Below, piece after piece: positions 45,968 through 57,400 of a stretch of DNA of 64,000 nt. The notes under the pieces are model-generated. The model had not been told where the DNA came from, searched no databases, and worked only from the letters and a program-made list of their open reading frames with translations. Made by a program: the position numbers and the translations under genes. Each line of letters begins with the position of its first letter. Position 1 is the first letter of the stretch. This DNA is from Edaphochlamys debaryana. Lineage: Eukaryota > Chlorophyta > Chlorophyceae > Chlamydomonadales. The DNA is taken from contig JAEHOE010000081.1 in the NCBI GenBank assembly GCA_016858145.1, forward strand, positions 310,001-374,000. Direction: 5' to 3'.

Positions 45968-46824
45968 CATGGGGCTGGCTGAGCTGGCTATGCTGATACG
46001 GTACCGTGCGGGTTAGACGCCAGACGGGCGGACGGGGGTTCCAGTCAACGTGTTGTTGGCCGGGTGTTTGGTGTTGCATGCCGGGGTGCGCACGACTACC
46101 CATCGGAAAGCGGGCTGATGGTGGCTGGGTTGGTGGAGAGGGTTGAGGTCTCGCCATGGAGCCAGACCTGACCGCAGGGGCCCCTGAGGGGAGGGTGCTG
46201 GGGCGGAGCCCCAAGCTTGGGCCGCGGGGCGAGGGGGGCATGGGCGTTGTTGGGGCCCGAGGAGGCCTGGGGTAGTGCACGTGCGGGTCACGGCAGGCCG
46301 CGGAGACGAGTCACATTGGAGCCATGTCGGGAGAGGAGGCGCCAGGGGGCGCAGCCCCTGTCCTGCGGCCTCGCGGCCACCCCTTCCGTACGTGTGTGAG
46401 CGGGTGAGGGGCCGGAGACAGGGAGATGGATGTAGCTTGAGGGCTTCAGGTGTGGAGACGGAGTTGAGCCAGGCTGTCGATAAGAACGACCGGCATGGCG
46501 TGTGGGGTCGGGATGGACTGGCGTCAATGTTTGGTGGTTACAGAGCTAGGCGGAGGAAGCGAGGGGCTCTGGGGTCAGTCATCGGTGGTTACAATGAGGG
46601 ACCCCTTCGAGGGGGTCTAAGCGCAGAACGCTCCGACCGGCTGGTCGACCACACGGGCTTGCCGCCTGCAAGCCTGGGTGCCCCCTAACAGCAGCCCACA
46701 AGGGCGGTGAGCCACGGCTATCACCAACGAAGCCTCAGCTAGGGAGCCGCCAAGGGGAGTGTCCCCGCCCGTCCGTGGGCCACCGACCGCAAGGGCTGGA
46801 CAGCCACACACCATGCCCCCGGGC
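45968..46824. other. Flank type A and unique sequence
   Basis: From 45958 to about 46475 this repeats the copy 6 3' flank. After that the sequence is unique in the window up to the orphan frame at 46825. No gene was recognised. Confidence 0.55.
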
Positions 46825-47310
46825 TCACAGATAACCTTGCCGCATCCACCCCTCCCCCTCTAAGTACAGGATATCCGCCCCTTTGATCCAGCGAGGCTTG
46901 AGGCCCTTTGTGCGGAGCCTAGCGAAGACTGGCTGCCGCTTCTTCCGCAGCGCCCTCCCTAGGGCCGTGAGGTAGGGCGCCACCACCACCCCGCTCGCCT
47001 CCCGCACCTCCTTAGCCCGCAGGCGGAACTCCGCCCGCTGTGCGGTCGTCACCCCCAGCACGACGTTCCAGCCCCCCTCACCCTTCCAGCACCGCTGGAC
47101 TGACGCGCTAAGTTGGCTGGCGCCCGATGGGCCCAGGCCTGACATGTCGCCCGACTTCAGCCGGTCGGCCATCTGGTCCGAAAGCCCCCGCAGCAGCAGC
47201 CGGCCTGGGTCCTCCATGGGGGTGTTCTCCACGATCAGCTCGGTAATCCGCTCCACGCGGTTGATGTCCTTGAAGTTTTTGTCGGCGGGGTCAGCGGGCA
47301 TAGGCTTCAT
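46825..47310 (-). CDS. Orphan 161-aa open frame, possibly part of a mobile element
   Basis: A single uninterrupted frame from the ATG at 47310 to the TGA at 46825. The product is basic and of normal, not low-complexity, composition: it begins MKPMPADPADKNFKDINR, has ERITELIVENTPMEDPGRLL in the first third, and WNVVLGVTTAQRAEFRLRAK, RALRKKRQPVFARLRTKG and ADILYLEGEGW later. I do not recognise the family. It breaks the array, lies on the opposite strand, and uses a less repetitive sequence than its surroundings. It could be a fragment of a transposable element or a viral insertion, or a small gene. No introns, terminal repeats or target duplication could be established. Confidence 0.45.
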   Translation of the reverse strand: MKPMPADPADKNFKDINRVERITELIVENTPMEDPGRLLLRGLSDQMADRLKSGDMSGLGPSGASQLSASVQRCWKGEGGWNVVLGVTTAQRAEFRLRAKEVREASGVVVAPYLTALGRALRKKRQPVFARLRTKGLKPRWIKGADILYLEGEGWMRQGYL

Positions 47311-47683
47311 GCTAGCAGTCTAACGGGCCTGCGTACTTAAGGCCCGTGCTGACCTGGCATTTGGGGCTGTGGGTCGCCGCTGGGCTTCGCCGGGAAGGGG
47401 GTTCTGTGCTCGCAGGGGCCGTGCAGCGTAGTCCGGGAAGGGGCGGAGGGGTCGAGCGTGCCAATTAAGGCAGGATGCTATGGCCGCAGGCGAGCAGCAC
47501 CGCTGCGGGCGCTCCACAGAGCCACAGATATAGCACTATATGTAGCACTGATGATAGCAAACCGTCAACACACTCATACACGGGCAGAATTCGAGACGGA
47601 AGTCGCTGCCAAGGGCAGTTCGCGAACTGTGCACTCGATAGCAACAGAGCACACCTTACTGCCGTCGCACGCGTTCTGTAGTT
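47311..47683. other. Upstream region of array copy 10
   Basis: This holds the 5' side of the orphan minus-strand frame and the promoter side of copy 10. It includes a short inverted repeat (ACGGGCC, then GGCCCGT, around 47321-47346) and the shared GGCAGTTCGCGAACTG block at about 47613. Confidence 0.5.
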
Positions 47684-49528
47684 ATGGCCGCATACCCAGA
47701 TGCGCTCGCGGAGGTCTTCGACCCGGACATCCTCGGCCGCATCCAAAGCTTCCTGCCGCCTAACGAGATTGCTTGCACGCTGCGACTCGTAAACAACTTA
47801 GCCGCTGAGCAGTTCCGGGAGCACACCGCGGTGCGGCTCTCGCAGCCCTCCCCGGCTGCGGCCTTCGCAGCGCACTGGTCGGCGCCCGGCGCCTGCCGCG
47901 CCCTCTCCTACGAGCGCCGTCTGCAGCTGCTGTGCCTGACGGCCGCCAGCGGGGATGTAGATAACCTGGAGGTGGCTCTGGCGGCGGCGGGGCTGTGCCC
48001 GAAAGTGTCGGTGATAGCTGCCGCCGCTGCCGCCGGCCAGGTGGACGTGTGCCGGCGGCTGGCGGAGCAGGGGTGCCCGCTGGAGGGACCATTCCCGGCC
48101 CCTAGCCCTCTCGCAGCCGCAGCCAAGGGCGGTCATGCAGAGGTGTGCGAGTGGCTCCTGGAGCAGGGGTGCGCGTGGAGCGAGGAGTGCCCAGCCTCCG
48201 CTGCGCGCGGGGGTCACCCGGAGCTCATGCGGGCCCTCCTGCGCAAGGCGCCCCCGGGCCCCAGCGGCAACGTCCCGAAGTGGGACCTGCTGATTGCAGC
48301 GGCGGAGGGCTGCGACCTGGGAACCCTCCAGGAGCTGTGGCGAGAGTGGGCTGTGGAGGGATCCGCCGGTGTGCATGGGGGGCGTGTGCGGCGCTCTGCC
48401 CCACCCCCGACTGGGCGGCCAAGGTGGCGTGGCTGCTAGAGCAGGTGAGAGGGAAAGCAGTGACCACCACCACCCCTGCCGAGGTTAGGGGCATGCGACC
48501 CTGCTGCCCGTGAGTGCCCGACCGCAATCCCCCTCACCTCTCCGCAGGAAACGGTCCAGGGTCGGGAGTCCATCACCGCAGCCGCCGCGTCCTGCCCTGA
48601 TGGAGCCGCACGGCTGAACATGCTGGTGGAGGGCATGGGCCTCCCGGTCGACGCAGCCTCGGTCCGCGAAGCAGTCGACGGCGGCCGAGTCGATGCCGTG
48701 CAATGGCTGCTGGCCCGGGGCTTGCGGCCACCGCGCACAGATATCCGGATCCAACGTGCCGCATGCTTGGGGCGCGCGGAGGTCCTGAGCACCCTGCACG
48801 CCGGGGGCTGCGAGCTGCCCCCGGAGATGATGGGTTATGCGTGTGCCTCGGGGAGCGTGGAGACGGTCTGCTGGGTGCTGGAGACGTGTGGGGCAGAGGC
48901 GCTGCCGGCCGCAGGGCCCAGTGCGTTCGATGCGGCCCTCCGGTCCGGGAGTCTGGAGCTGGTGACGTGGCTGCACGAGAGGGGCTTGGGCCCCGGCCCA
49001 TACCCCTGGGACTCTGCTGCCTATGGCGGCTGCGTGGCTGTGCTCGAGCTGCTGGCGGAGTGGGGCGTGGATGTGCAGGTACGGCAACGGGGCATGGCGC
49101 AGGCAATCGCGTGTAGCCTTGGTATGCCCCTTTGACTTCGGCCCTTCGTGCGCTGCTGTCCATGCCGCCTTGCCCGCGCCCTCTCCTCGCCCTTCTCTCA
49201 GGGCCCGGGTGTTCTACGTCGGGACTGCTACCTGAAGGCGGCCGGGCGCGGCGACCTGCTGACCCTGGAGGCCCTGGGCCGCACACAGCCCCTGGGTCGC
49301 ACAGAACAGGAGAACACGGCGCTTATTGCAAGGGTGATCAATTCAAGGGACACACATGCCCCCCCCCTGCCTGCGCTGCGCTGGCTGCGGCAGGCCGTGG
49401 GCGAGGTGGACTGGGCCGCAGCGGTGGCGGCGGCCCGCAGCTCCCCCGAGCGAGCGGGGTGGCGTGGGGAGGTGCGGGTGTGGGTGGAGGTCGAGGCGGC
49501 GCTGGCGGCGGCGGGAGGGAACGGATGA
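47684..49528 (+). pseudogene. F-box-like/ankyrin gene, array copy 10, 22-nt deletion in exon 1
   Basis: The exons are about 47684-48444, 48548-49078 and 49202-49528. Near 48400 the segment that encodes AAARSP in other copies is missing 22 nt (CGGCGCTCTGCCCCACCCC runs directly into CGACTGG). The frame shifts and stops at 48439, just before the intron donor. Exons 2 and 3 are open. In exon 3 the conserved LRRLGLP is also altered (EALGRTQPLGRT). The F-box-like region reads DILGRIQSFLPPNEIACTL. The truncated product would keep the F-box-like part and the exon 1 ankyrin block. Confidence 0.8.
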
Positions 49529-50029
49529 GGGGGAGGTGGGCGATGAAGAGGACAAGGGAGCGCGGGACGGGAGGTATGAGTGGGACGCAAAGTGAACCGG
49601 CCAGGGTTGGGGCAGGGGTTAGAGTTTGTGCAGATGGATGGGTGCATGTGCAGCGGGGTGATAGGTGCATGTGCAGATGGATGGGTGCATGTGCAGATGG
49701 ATGGGCAGGATGCTGCGGAAGGGCATCGTTAGTTCCAGGGGCCAGTTGGCAGGGTCCGGCCCCGATGCCACGACGATGTGAACATGTGATGCTTCTGATG
49801 AAGGGCCAGGCCCGAAAGCTCTGTGCCGTGACCCATACCCCCGGGAAGCGGGCCGCAGCGGGTCAACCTGACATAGGTACATGCATATGCACGACTTGCA
49901 GCACATGCACTGGTCAGGTTCGCCCTATCGACTTCCCGACACGAGGACAGGGACAAGCAGCTTCGGCCTCCACTACCGCTCCTGCCACCTTCGCAGCGGG
50001 TCAATCTGACGTAGCTAGTTGCACGGCGG

Positions 50030-50215
50030 CGGCATCACCGGGTTGCGAGCCGATTGGCGGGTAGAGGTGCAGGCGTGGGTGACGGCGTTAATCCGCTGGG
50101 TGAAGGAGGTGATTGAAAGGGGCTGGCCCACTGGGTGACCAAGCAATGCAGCTCGCACCGCCAACGAGTTACTCGGCTAACTCGGGGGGTGGCGGGCGGA
50201 CGTGCTGGCGTAAGT
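50030..50215 (+). pseudogene. Array fragment 12: degraded copy-7-like exon 3 end
   Basis: The sequence ATCACCGGGTTGCGAGCC, GGTGCAGGCGTGGGTGA and GTTACTCGG lines up with 42257-42418 of copy 7 exon 3 at clear similarity, but has small indels and stops. It is joined directly to flank B. Confidence 0.75.
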
Positions 50216-50796
50216 GCAAACGGGGCGGCGGGGGCGGGAGGGAACGGATCGAGGAGGAGGAGCACTGGAGCTGGAAGGGCCAGGGCGGGGGCAGGGAAAC
50301 GATTTGCAAAGTATAAGCCCCTAGAACGTGCAGTGCAGTGACCTCATCCAGCCTCATGCGACCCCGTTTGGCCTCGCCCACCAACACTGCTCCCCGCCGG
50401 CCCACCAACGTGCGGATCCCTGAGAGCCCCTTGCCCTCGGCCACTGGCTCTCACCCCCTGGCTTTATCGAGGCGAAACGAAACGTAAGAATAGCGTTTGG
50501 GCACGCAAGATTGCCACAAGCTGACATGGTCTTGGTGCTGAGGGACACTGCAGTGGCCGAGCCGTGGCCGTGCTGGACGGCTGGTACGACTCTGGTGCGA
50601 ATCTCTGAGCGACGCTCGGCGATGCCGAGACGGAGCCTCGCCCTCAGTCCTCGACAACAGCGAGCAGACCATAGATTCATATCAATAACAGACGTCGTCC
50701 GTTTGAGAGGAAGACACAAGAGGGAAGCTGCGGATCGTCGATGGCCATGGCTGGGCCGGGGGCGGAGGGGTGGAGGGAAACAGCCTGAAACGGCGT

Positions 50797-50844
50797 GCCG
50801 ATCTGCCTGCCGATCTGCCTGCCGATCTGCCTGCCGATCACCTG
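50797..50844. repeat. 12-bp tandem repeat, 4 units
   Basis: The unit is GCCGATCTGCCT; the fourth unit is partly changed. It lies about 180 nt before the start of copy 11. Confidence 0.9.
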
Positions 50845-51019
50845 TAGGATGAGATGGCAGCTGGAATGCAAAACAGCAGCGGGCGCTTCACATAGCCACA
50901 GAGTTACTGAAAGCTGTGAGAGCACTCTTGGCGGGAAGTCGCTGCCGAGGGCAGTTCGCGGACTGGGCACTCAATCACACTAGTTTGCGATTCTCTGACG
51001 TCGCACGAGTGCTGTAGTC

Positions 51020-52934
51020 ATGGCCGCATGCCCGGATGCGCTCGCGGAGGTCTGCGGCCCAGACATCCTCGGCCGCATCCAAAGCTTCCTGCCGCCTAAC
51101 GAGGTTGCTTGCACGCTGCGACTAATATGCCGCTCTATCACTGAGCAGTTCCGGGAGCACACCGCGGTGCGGCTCTCGCAGCCCTCCCCGGCTGCGGCAT
51201 TCGCCGCCCGCTGGTCCGCGCCCGGCGCCTACCGCGCGCTGTCCTTCCAGCGCCGGCAGCAGCTGGTGTGTCTGACGGCCACCAGCGGGGATGTGGGTAA
51301 CTTGGAGTTAGCTCTGGCAGCGGCGGGGCTGTGCCCGAACACTGAGGTGATGGCGGCAGCGGCTGCCGCCGGCCAGCTGGACGTGTGCCGGCGGCTGGCG
51401 GAGCGGGGGTGTCCGCTAGAGGGATCATGGCTGCTGGGCCCTAGCCCCCTAGACGCCGCCGCCAAGGGCGGTCACGCGGAGATCTGCGAGTGGCTCCTGG
51501 AGCAGGGGTGCGCTTGGGAGCCGCAGTGCGTGACCTCAGCTGCGTGCGGGGGTCACCCGGAGCTCATGCGGGCCCTCCTGCGCAAGGCGCCCCTGGGCCC
51601 CAGCGGCAACGTTTCTGGGTTTAAATTGCTGGGAGCAGCGGCGGAGGGCTCCGACCTGGGAACCCTCCAGGAGCTATGGCGAGAGCGGGCTGTGGAGGGA
51701 TCTGCTGTTGTGGATTGGAAAAGTGTGCGGAGCTTTGCCGTCTGTGCCGCCGCCCGCAGCCCCACCCCCGACTGGGCGGCCAAGGTGGCGTGGCTGCTGG
51801 AGCAGGTGAGGCTTGACGGATGGCTTGACGGATGGCTTTGTGGTGTTGGCCCCCTTCTTGCCCCCTTCTTGGCCTTCTTCACCTACCTATCCTCCCCTCA
51901 AACCGCGCCGCTTTCACCATCACCCCTCTCCCATGCGCAGGGTTCTGTGCAGAGCCGGGAGTCCATCGCCGCAGCCGCTGCCTCCCGCCCCGACGCCCTC
52001 GCCCGGCTGACCCTGCTGGTGGAGGGCATGGGCTTCCCGGTCGGCGCCTCCGCAGTCGATGCAGCTCTCTCGGAAGGCCGGGCCGACGCCGTGCGGTGGC
52101 TGCTGGCCCGGGGTCTGAGGCCCGTGGGTTCAATGCACGGGATCTTTCAAGCGGCACGTGAGGGCCACACGTAGGTGCTGAGGGCGCTGCACGCCGCGGG
52201 CTGCGAGCTGCACTCGCCTCGGGAGCTGGTCTGCAGTGCGTGCGAGTCAGGGAGCGTGGAGGCGGTCAGCTGGGTGGAGGAGACGTGTGGGGCCGAGGCG
52301 CTGCACGCTGGGGGCCCCGTGATCTTCAGAGCGGCCCTCGTGTCCGGGAGCCTGGAGCTGGTGACGTGGCTGCGCGAGAGGGGCTTAGTGAACTATGGCT
52401 GTTACCTCTGGCGCTATGCCACCTTGGGCGGCTGCGTGGCTGTGCTCGAGCTGCTGCCGGAGTGGGGCGCGGAAGTGCAGGTGCGGCTACGGTGCAGGAC
52501 ACTTGGCATTGGCATGCATCCACTTTGGCCCGAGCCAGACCCACACCTCGCCCACTCCCCCTGCGCCCTTGGGCCCACCACCCTCGCCCCTCGCTCAGGA
52601 CCCGGGTGTTCCATGTCGGGACTGCTACTTGTGGGCCGCCGGGCACGGCGACCTGCTGACCCTGGAGGCCCTGCGGCGCCTGGGCCTGCCCCTGGGCCGC
52701 ACACCGGGAGAGGGCAGGGCCCTGATCAGCGAGGCAATCAACGATTCCCCTCAGCCGCCCCTCCCGGCGTTGCGCTGGCTGCGGGAGGCCGTGGGCGAGG
52801 AGGTGGACTGGGCCGCGGCGGTGGAGGCAACGGAAGGCGCTGAAGACGGGGCGGTAGGGTGGCGGGCGGCGGTGCTGGCATGGGTTGAAGCGGAGGCGGC
52901 GCAGGCGGCGGCGGAAGGGCACGGAGGAGGATGA
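51020..52934 (+). pseudogene. F-box-like/ankyrin gene, array copy 11, in-frame TAG in exon 2
   Basis: The exons are 51020-51805, 51941-52480 and 52599-52934. At 52172-52174 the conserved GAG of GHTEVLRALHAAG is TAG. The frame is open on both sides of it, and exon 3 is intact with an Ala-rich tail (AWVEAEAAQAAAEGHGGG). Intron 1 (135 nt) happens to have no in-frame stop, so an unspliced transcript would read from exon 1 into exon 2 up to the TAG. The F-box-like region reads DILGRIQSFLPPNEVACTL. Confidence 0.82.
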
Positions 52935-54452
52935 GGAGGAGAACCTGAATGAGGGGTTCCGTGTGCGGTGCAGAGAGCGACCGCAGTAGGGCGCAGCCGT
53001 GCTGAGGGAGGGGGGCGCGGGGGCAAGGCGGATTCTATTGTGTGACTTTGAACTTGCATCCCTTGCCGTGGGCGGGGCGAGGTCTGGCCAGGTCCCTGGG
53101 GCATCCCTGGGGCTGCAGCCGTGAGGGAACGACCCCACAATTATGCAGCGTTGGAGTGTACGAGCACTCGAGCGTGTTGGAGTGCGGGGATGTGAGTGCT
53201 AGCGTGAGGCTAGAGTGAGGCTACTGAGTGTGTGGTGTGCGCAGCCCCGGGCGGACAGGGACTGACTAAATGTATGTTGCTCACGACGGCCCGGGAGGGA
53301 TGCTGCGGAAGGGCAGTTTGTGCAGAGTGATGGGTGCCTGTGCAGCAGAGTGATGGGTGCATGTGCAGATGGATGGGCAGGATGCTGCAAAAGGGCATCG
53401 TTAGTTCCAGGGGCCAGTTAGCAGGGTCCGGCCCCGATGCCACGACGATGTGAACATGTGATGCTTCTGATGAAGGGCCAGGCCCGAAAGCTCTGTGCCG
53501 TGACCCATACCCCCGGGAAGCGGGCCGCAGCGGGTCAACCTGACATAGGTACATGCATATGCACGACTTGCAGCACATGCACTGGTCAGGTTCGCCCTAT
53601 CGACTTCCCGACACGAGGACAGGGACAAGCAGCTTCGGCCTCCACTACCGCCTGGCACTTCAGTTGGCATGCGCAGCGGGTCATCACGGCGTAGCTACGA
53701 TAGATGCACAGCAGCACGCCAATGATCACATGGGCGGGTTTGCCTTCCCGTTCACGGGCACAACCAGCCTTGGCCTCGGCCATCAACACTACTCCGTCCT
53801 TGCACCTAGGGCAGAAACCCAGGCATCAAGCCTCTTCCAAGCGCACGATTGAGTTCTTCTGTTCAGTGCTGTAGTCGACCGGCCCGGCCCAGCGGCTAAG
53901 CCCAACCCTGGATTGCGTCAAGGGCTCAACCCCGCAACGCTACGGCTTCCCCAAGGTACCCGCCGCTGCTGCTTGCAACCCCATGTGGAAACCGCCTACC
54001 ACCAACTGCCCCATGCCTCCGTGCACATCCTGGCCTACTCTACAGGCGACAGCCAATTGACCCAGACGCTTGCCTGTTGCCTCTCCAGGCATGAGTGCAC
54101 GGACGGCATCGCACCAGCCCTGGACCTCCGTGCGGCGGCGCGGGCCCAAAGAGGCACATGACCATCAACCTGGCCTAGCAAGCTGCACCCCACCCCGAGC
54201 CCCGTAGGCTGCGGCGAACGCCCTACGCCACACAACCAAGCGCTTCGCTGCGTTGATGTGTATCTACCCCGAGCTCCGTCGGTCCCCATGCTCCTCCCTG
54301 ATCCAGGGCCCTGGCTACGCCCCTGCCCTGTGCGGCCTGTTCGCCACCCGAAACCTAGCAGAAGCGCACCTACGTCAGCGGGCTCTGTGGCTCCGTGATC
54401 CAGGGCTCTCAGCAGCAGCAGGTAGAAGCGCACGAGCTAAAGCCGACCTCGC
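52935..54452. other. Right edge of the array; flanks C and B, then unique sequence
   Basis: Flank C (52944-53268) is followed directly by flank B (about 53355-53680), then about 750 nt of unique sequence up to the stop of the monooxygenase gene. I see no gene and no obvious TGTAA for either neighbour. Confidence 0.55.
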
Positions 54453-57400
54453 CTACGCGGGGACCCTGGCCTTGGCCGCCGCCGCCACCTCCGCCGGCGC
54501 CGCCGCCGCGGCCCCCTCCATCACCGCCAACTCCGCCAACCGCCGCTCCACGATCGCACGGATCACGCCGCGCGACCAGCTCAGCACGCGCTGCACGCCC
54601 GCCTCGCCGTCCACGTCAGCACCGGCTGCTGCCGCCACCGCCGCCGCCTCCCCGCCCAGCTGCGAGGGCCGCCAGAGCGGTTCGAAGGTGGCGGCGTTGA
54701 TGGCGGCGGTGCGGACGGCGAAGGGCGGCGCTGCGTCCCCGAGGATGGTCCTCACACGGGGCTGGCGGAGGGCCTCCCACTCGGAAAACACCTGGGGACG
54801 GAGCCGGGGTTGAGGGCGGGGTTGAGGGCGGGGATATGCCCGTGTCGAACCGTGCGGGGAACACCTTCGGTGATGTGGTGTTCAACGGGAGCAACCGAGC
54901 GAGCGGAGGTAACGGTGTGGCAGATAGATGCGTACGACGCAAAGTGTGGAGTGTGCAGCTAGCGGGATGGACCCTCATGACTCCGCTGGGCCTCTGGGCC
55001 ATACAAACGCCCCGACCACCTACCCGCCCCAGCCACTTACCCCCTGCACCATCCCAACCATCCCCCGCCCACCTGCGGCCCCAGCACGCCCCCGTGTTTC
55101 CTCGCCACTGTGGCAAGCACCACAGCGTCCTCGATGGACAGGTTGGCGCCCTTTGGAGGGCGGGGAGGGGGGGGCGAGGGGGGGGGCAGGAGAGGGTCGG
55201 GGGCAGGGTCAGAGGGGTTGGGGTGGGAGTGATGGTGGTCGATGGACATGTTGGCGGGGTCAAGCTGCCCCGGGCCTACCTGGCCGTCTGGCGGGGCCGC
55301 GTGCGCTGCGTCCCCCAGGATCGCCACGTGGCCTCGCGTCCAGGAGCCCTGGGGGAGGGGGGGGGGAAGAGGAGGGGGGTGAGTTTCGGAGCATTGGAGG
55401 GCGGAGGAAGATATGGAGGGGGATAGAGGGGGAAGGGGGGGTGGTTTGCAACTGAGCGTGATACTGCAGCCAATGCCAGGGTAAACGAAGCTCAACAGGG
55501 AAGGGCGGGTACGTGTTAGGGTCAGCCACGACCCATGAGGTGGAGGGAGGGGCCTACCCGCGCCCAGACCCACGAAGACCCCGGCCCTGACCTGCCCCGT
55601 AGCCCCCCTAGCCCCTCCACTCCTCCTCCCCCCAACCCCTCACCGGCCCCTGCTTGTCCAGAGCGTGGGTGTACAGCCCGTGCTCCGTGACCCGCTCGGG
55701 GCGGGTGGCCCCCAGCAGCGCCCGGAGGTCGGGGGGGAGGTGGGCGAAGGCGGTGAGGCCGCGGCGGAGCGCCGCCTCGCCGTAGAGGCCTGGGGGGGAG
55801 GGGGAGGGGGGGGGGAGGGAATGGCGGAGGACAGGGGACCTGGACGGGACCTGGACGGGAATTTGCATTTGTGGTCAAGGTGGGGCGGAGCGCCGCCTCG
55901 CCGCAGAGGCCTGGAAGAGGGGGAGGGGGTTCAGGCAAAGAGGCAGGAGATAAAGCGGGGCGGGTGTGGGGTGTGGGGTGTGGGGCGTGAAAAGGAGGGC
56001 TGGCGTCGTTCCAGGCTTCGGGGGGATACGGTGTGGACCCGGCCTCCGGGATCAGGGTGGTGATGGGTGGGCTCGGCCCCCACACGCACCTCCGCCCGAG
56101 CTGCCGGCCGGCGGCCACTCCACGCCCGCAGCCGCCGCCTCGGGTGCGAGCATCTGCGGCGGGGGTTGGGGGGAGAAAGAGATGGGAACCATTTTGTGGT
56201 GCGGAGTGCCTCGGGGATAGGGCTGGTTGAGGCTGCGGGAGTCGCTGCGGGAGTAGCGGGACCGGGTTGGTGGCGTGCATATCGAAGGAGGGCGTGGAGT
56301 GCGGGGAGGTGGCATGGGCATCCCGCATGTCCCCGGCTGAAGCTGACAGGAAGCGGTGACTTGCGAACACTGGCATGCCGGCAACAAGACTGCACAGCGC
56401 ATAGTTAGGTAGTTAGGTAGGTAGAAGGCCCCCCTAATCCCCACCCCCAATCCCCACCCCCAAGTTCCCGCCGCACCTGCATGTACCACACGCCCACGCC
56501 CCCCTCTCTCCCCCCCCCCCTCCCCACCTCCTCCCCCCCTGACCCCCCTACCTGCATGTACCACACACCCACGCCCTCGCCCCCCTCCTGCAGCAGCATC
56601 AGCACCAGCCGGGGGTTGACGCCGGGGGCGCCCGGGAGGCCGTAGGCGCCCTCGGGCACCCAGCTGAGGTGGGGGAGCAGGGGAGGGGGGAGGCAAGAGA
56701 GGGAGGGGGGAAGAGAGGTAATGGGAAGGACGTCAGAGAGGCTACCCAGCTACAAGGGAGGCAAGGACGGGGTGGAATGAGAAGGGGGGTTCAGCCACCA
56801 GGTTGACGCCCCGCCCTCCAGCCCTCCAGCTCCAGCTGCGCACAGCACATGTCGTACACCGTACGACGCACCGGTGCGACTCGGCCCGCGCCGCCGGCCT
56901 GCCCGCCAGCGCCCCCGGCAGCGGCAGGCCCTCGCCGCCCGCCTCCGCCGCCGCCAGCTGCTCGGGCGGGAAGGAGCCGCGCCACATGAGCATCCCGGTG
57001 AAGGCGGGGGCCTGGCCGTCCAGGAGCTGAGGGAAGGTGGGGGATAGGGGAGGGGAGAGGGGAGGGGGTTTTACTCGTGGATGGCAGGAGCGGAGGTACA
57101 GGTAGCCGTGACTGCCAGGGGCGGTCGCATCGGGTAACTCTGGGCACGCGCCAAGGCGCTGGGGCCGTAACAGCGGCAACGCTGCCCGCTCTCAGGCCTT
57201 ACCAGGCCCCTGCCGCCCGACACCACCCACCCTGACCCCGCCCCGGACGGCCGGACCCCACCCCCCCACGCACCTCCCTCCGCACTCGGCTGAAGTAGCC
57301 GTCCGCCCCCACCACCACCTTACACCGCACCGCCAGGGGGGGCCGCCCCGGCGCCGCCGCCGCCGCCAGCCCCCCCGCCTCCACGTGCTCCTCGCCGCCC

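Larger units (their letters stand above)
49529..51019. other. Array spacer 10-11 with flank B and a gene fragment
   Basis: Contents: a short GATGGATGGGTGCATGTGCA-type tandem stretch (49630-49715), flank B (49680-49985, repeated at 53355-53680), a degraded exon 3 end (50030-50215), a 12-bp minisatellite (50797-50844), and the upstream block of copy 11. No separate gene is seen. Confidence 0.6.

Noticed and set aside
21300..52934. A CRISPR-like or phage-like repeat system
   Set aside because: The repeated units are spliced eukaryotic genes of 2.8 kb or more, not short repeats with spacers.
55131..55450. G-runs and G/A-rich stretches in monooxygenase introns as regulatory or RNA genes
   Set aside because: Such stretches occur in nearly every intron of this gene and carry no specific structure.
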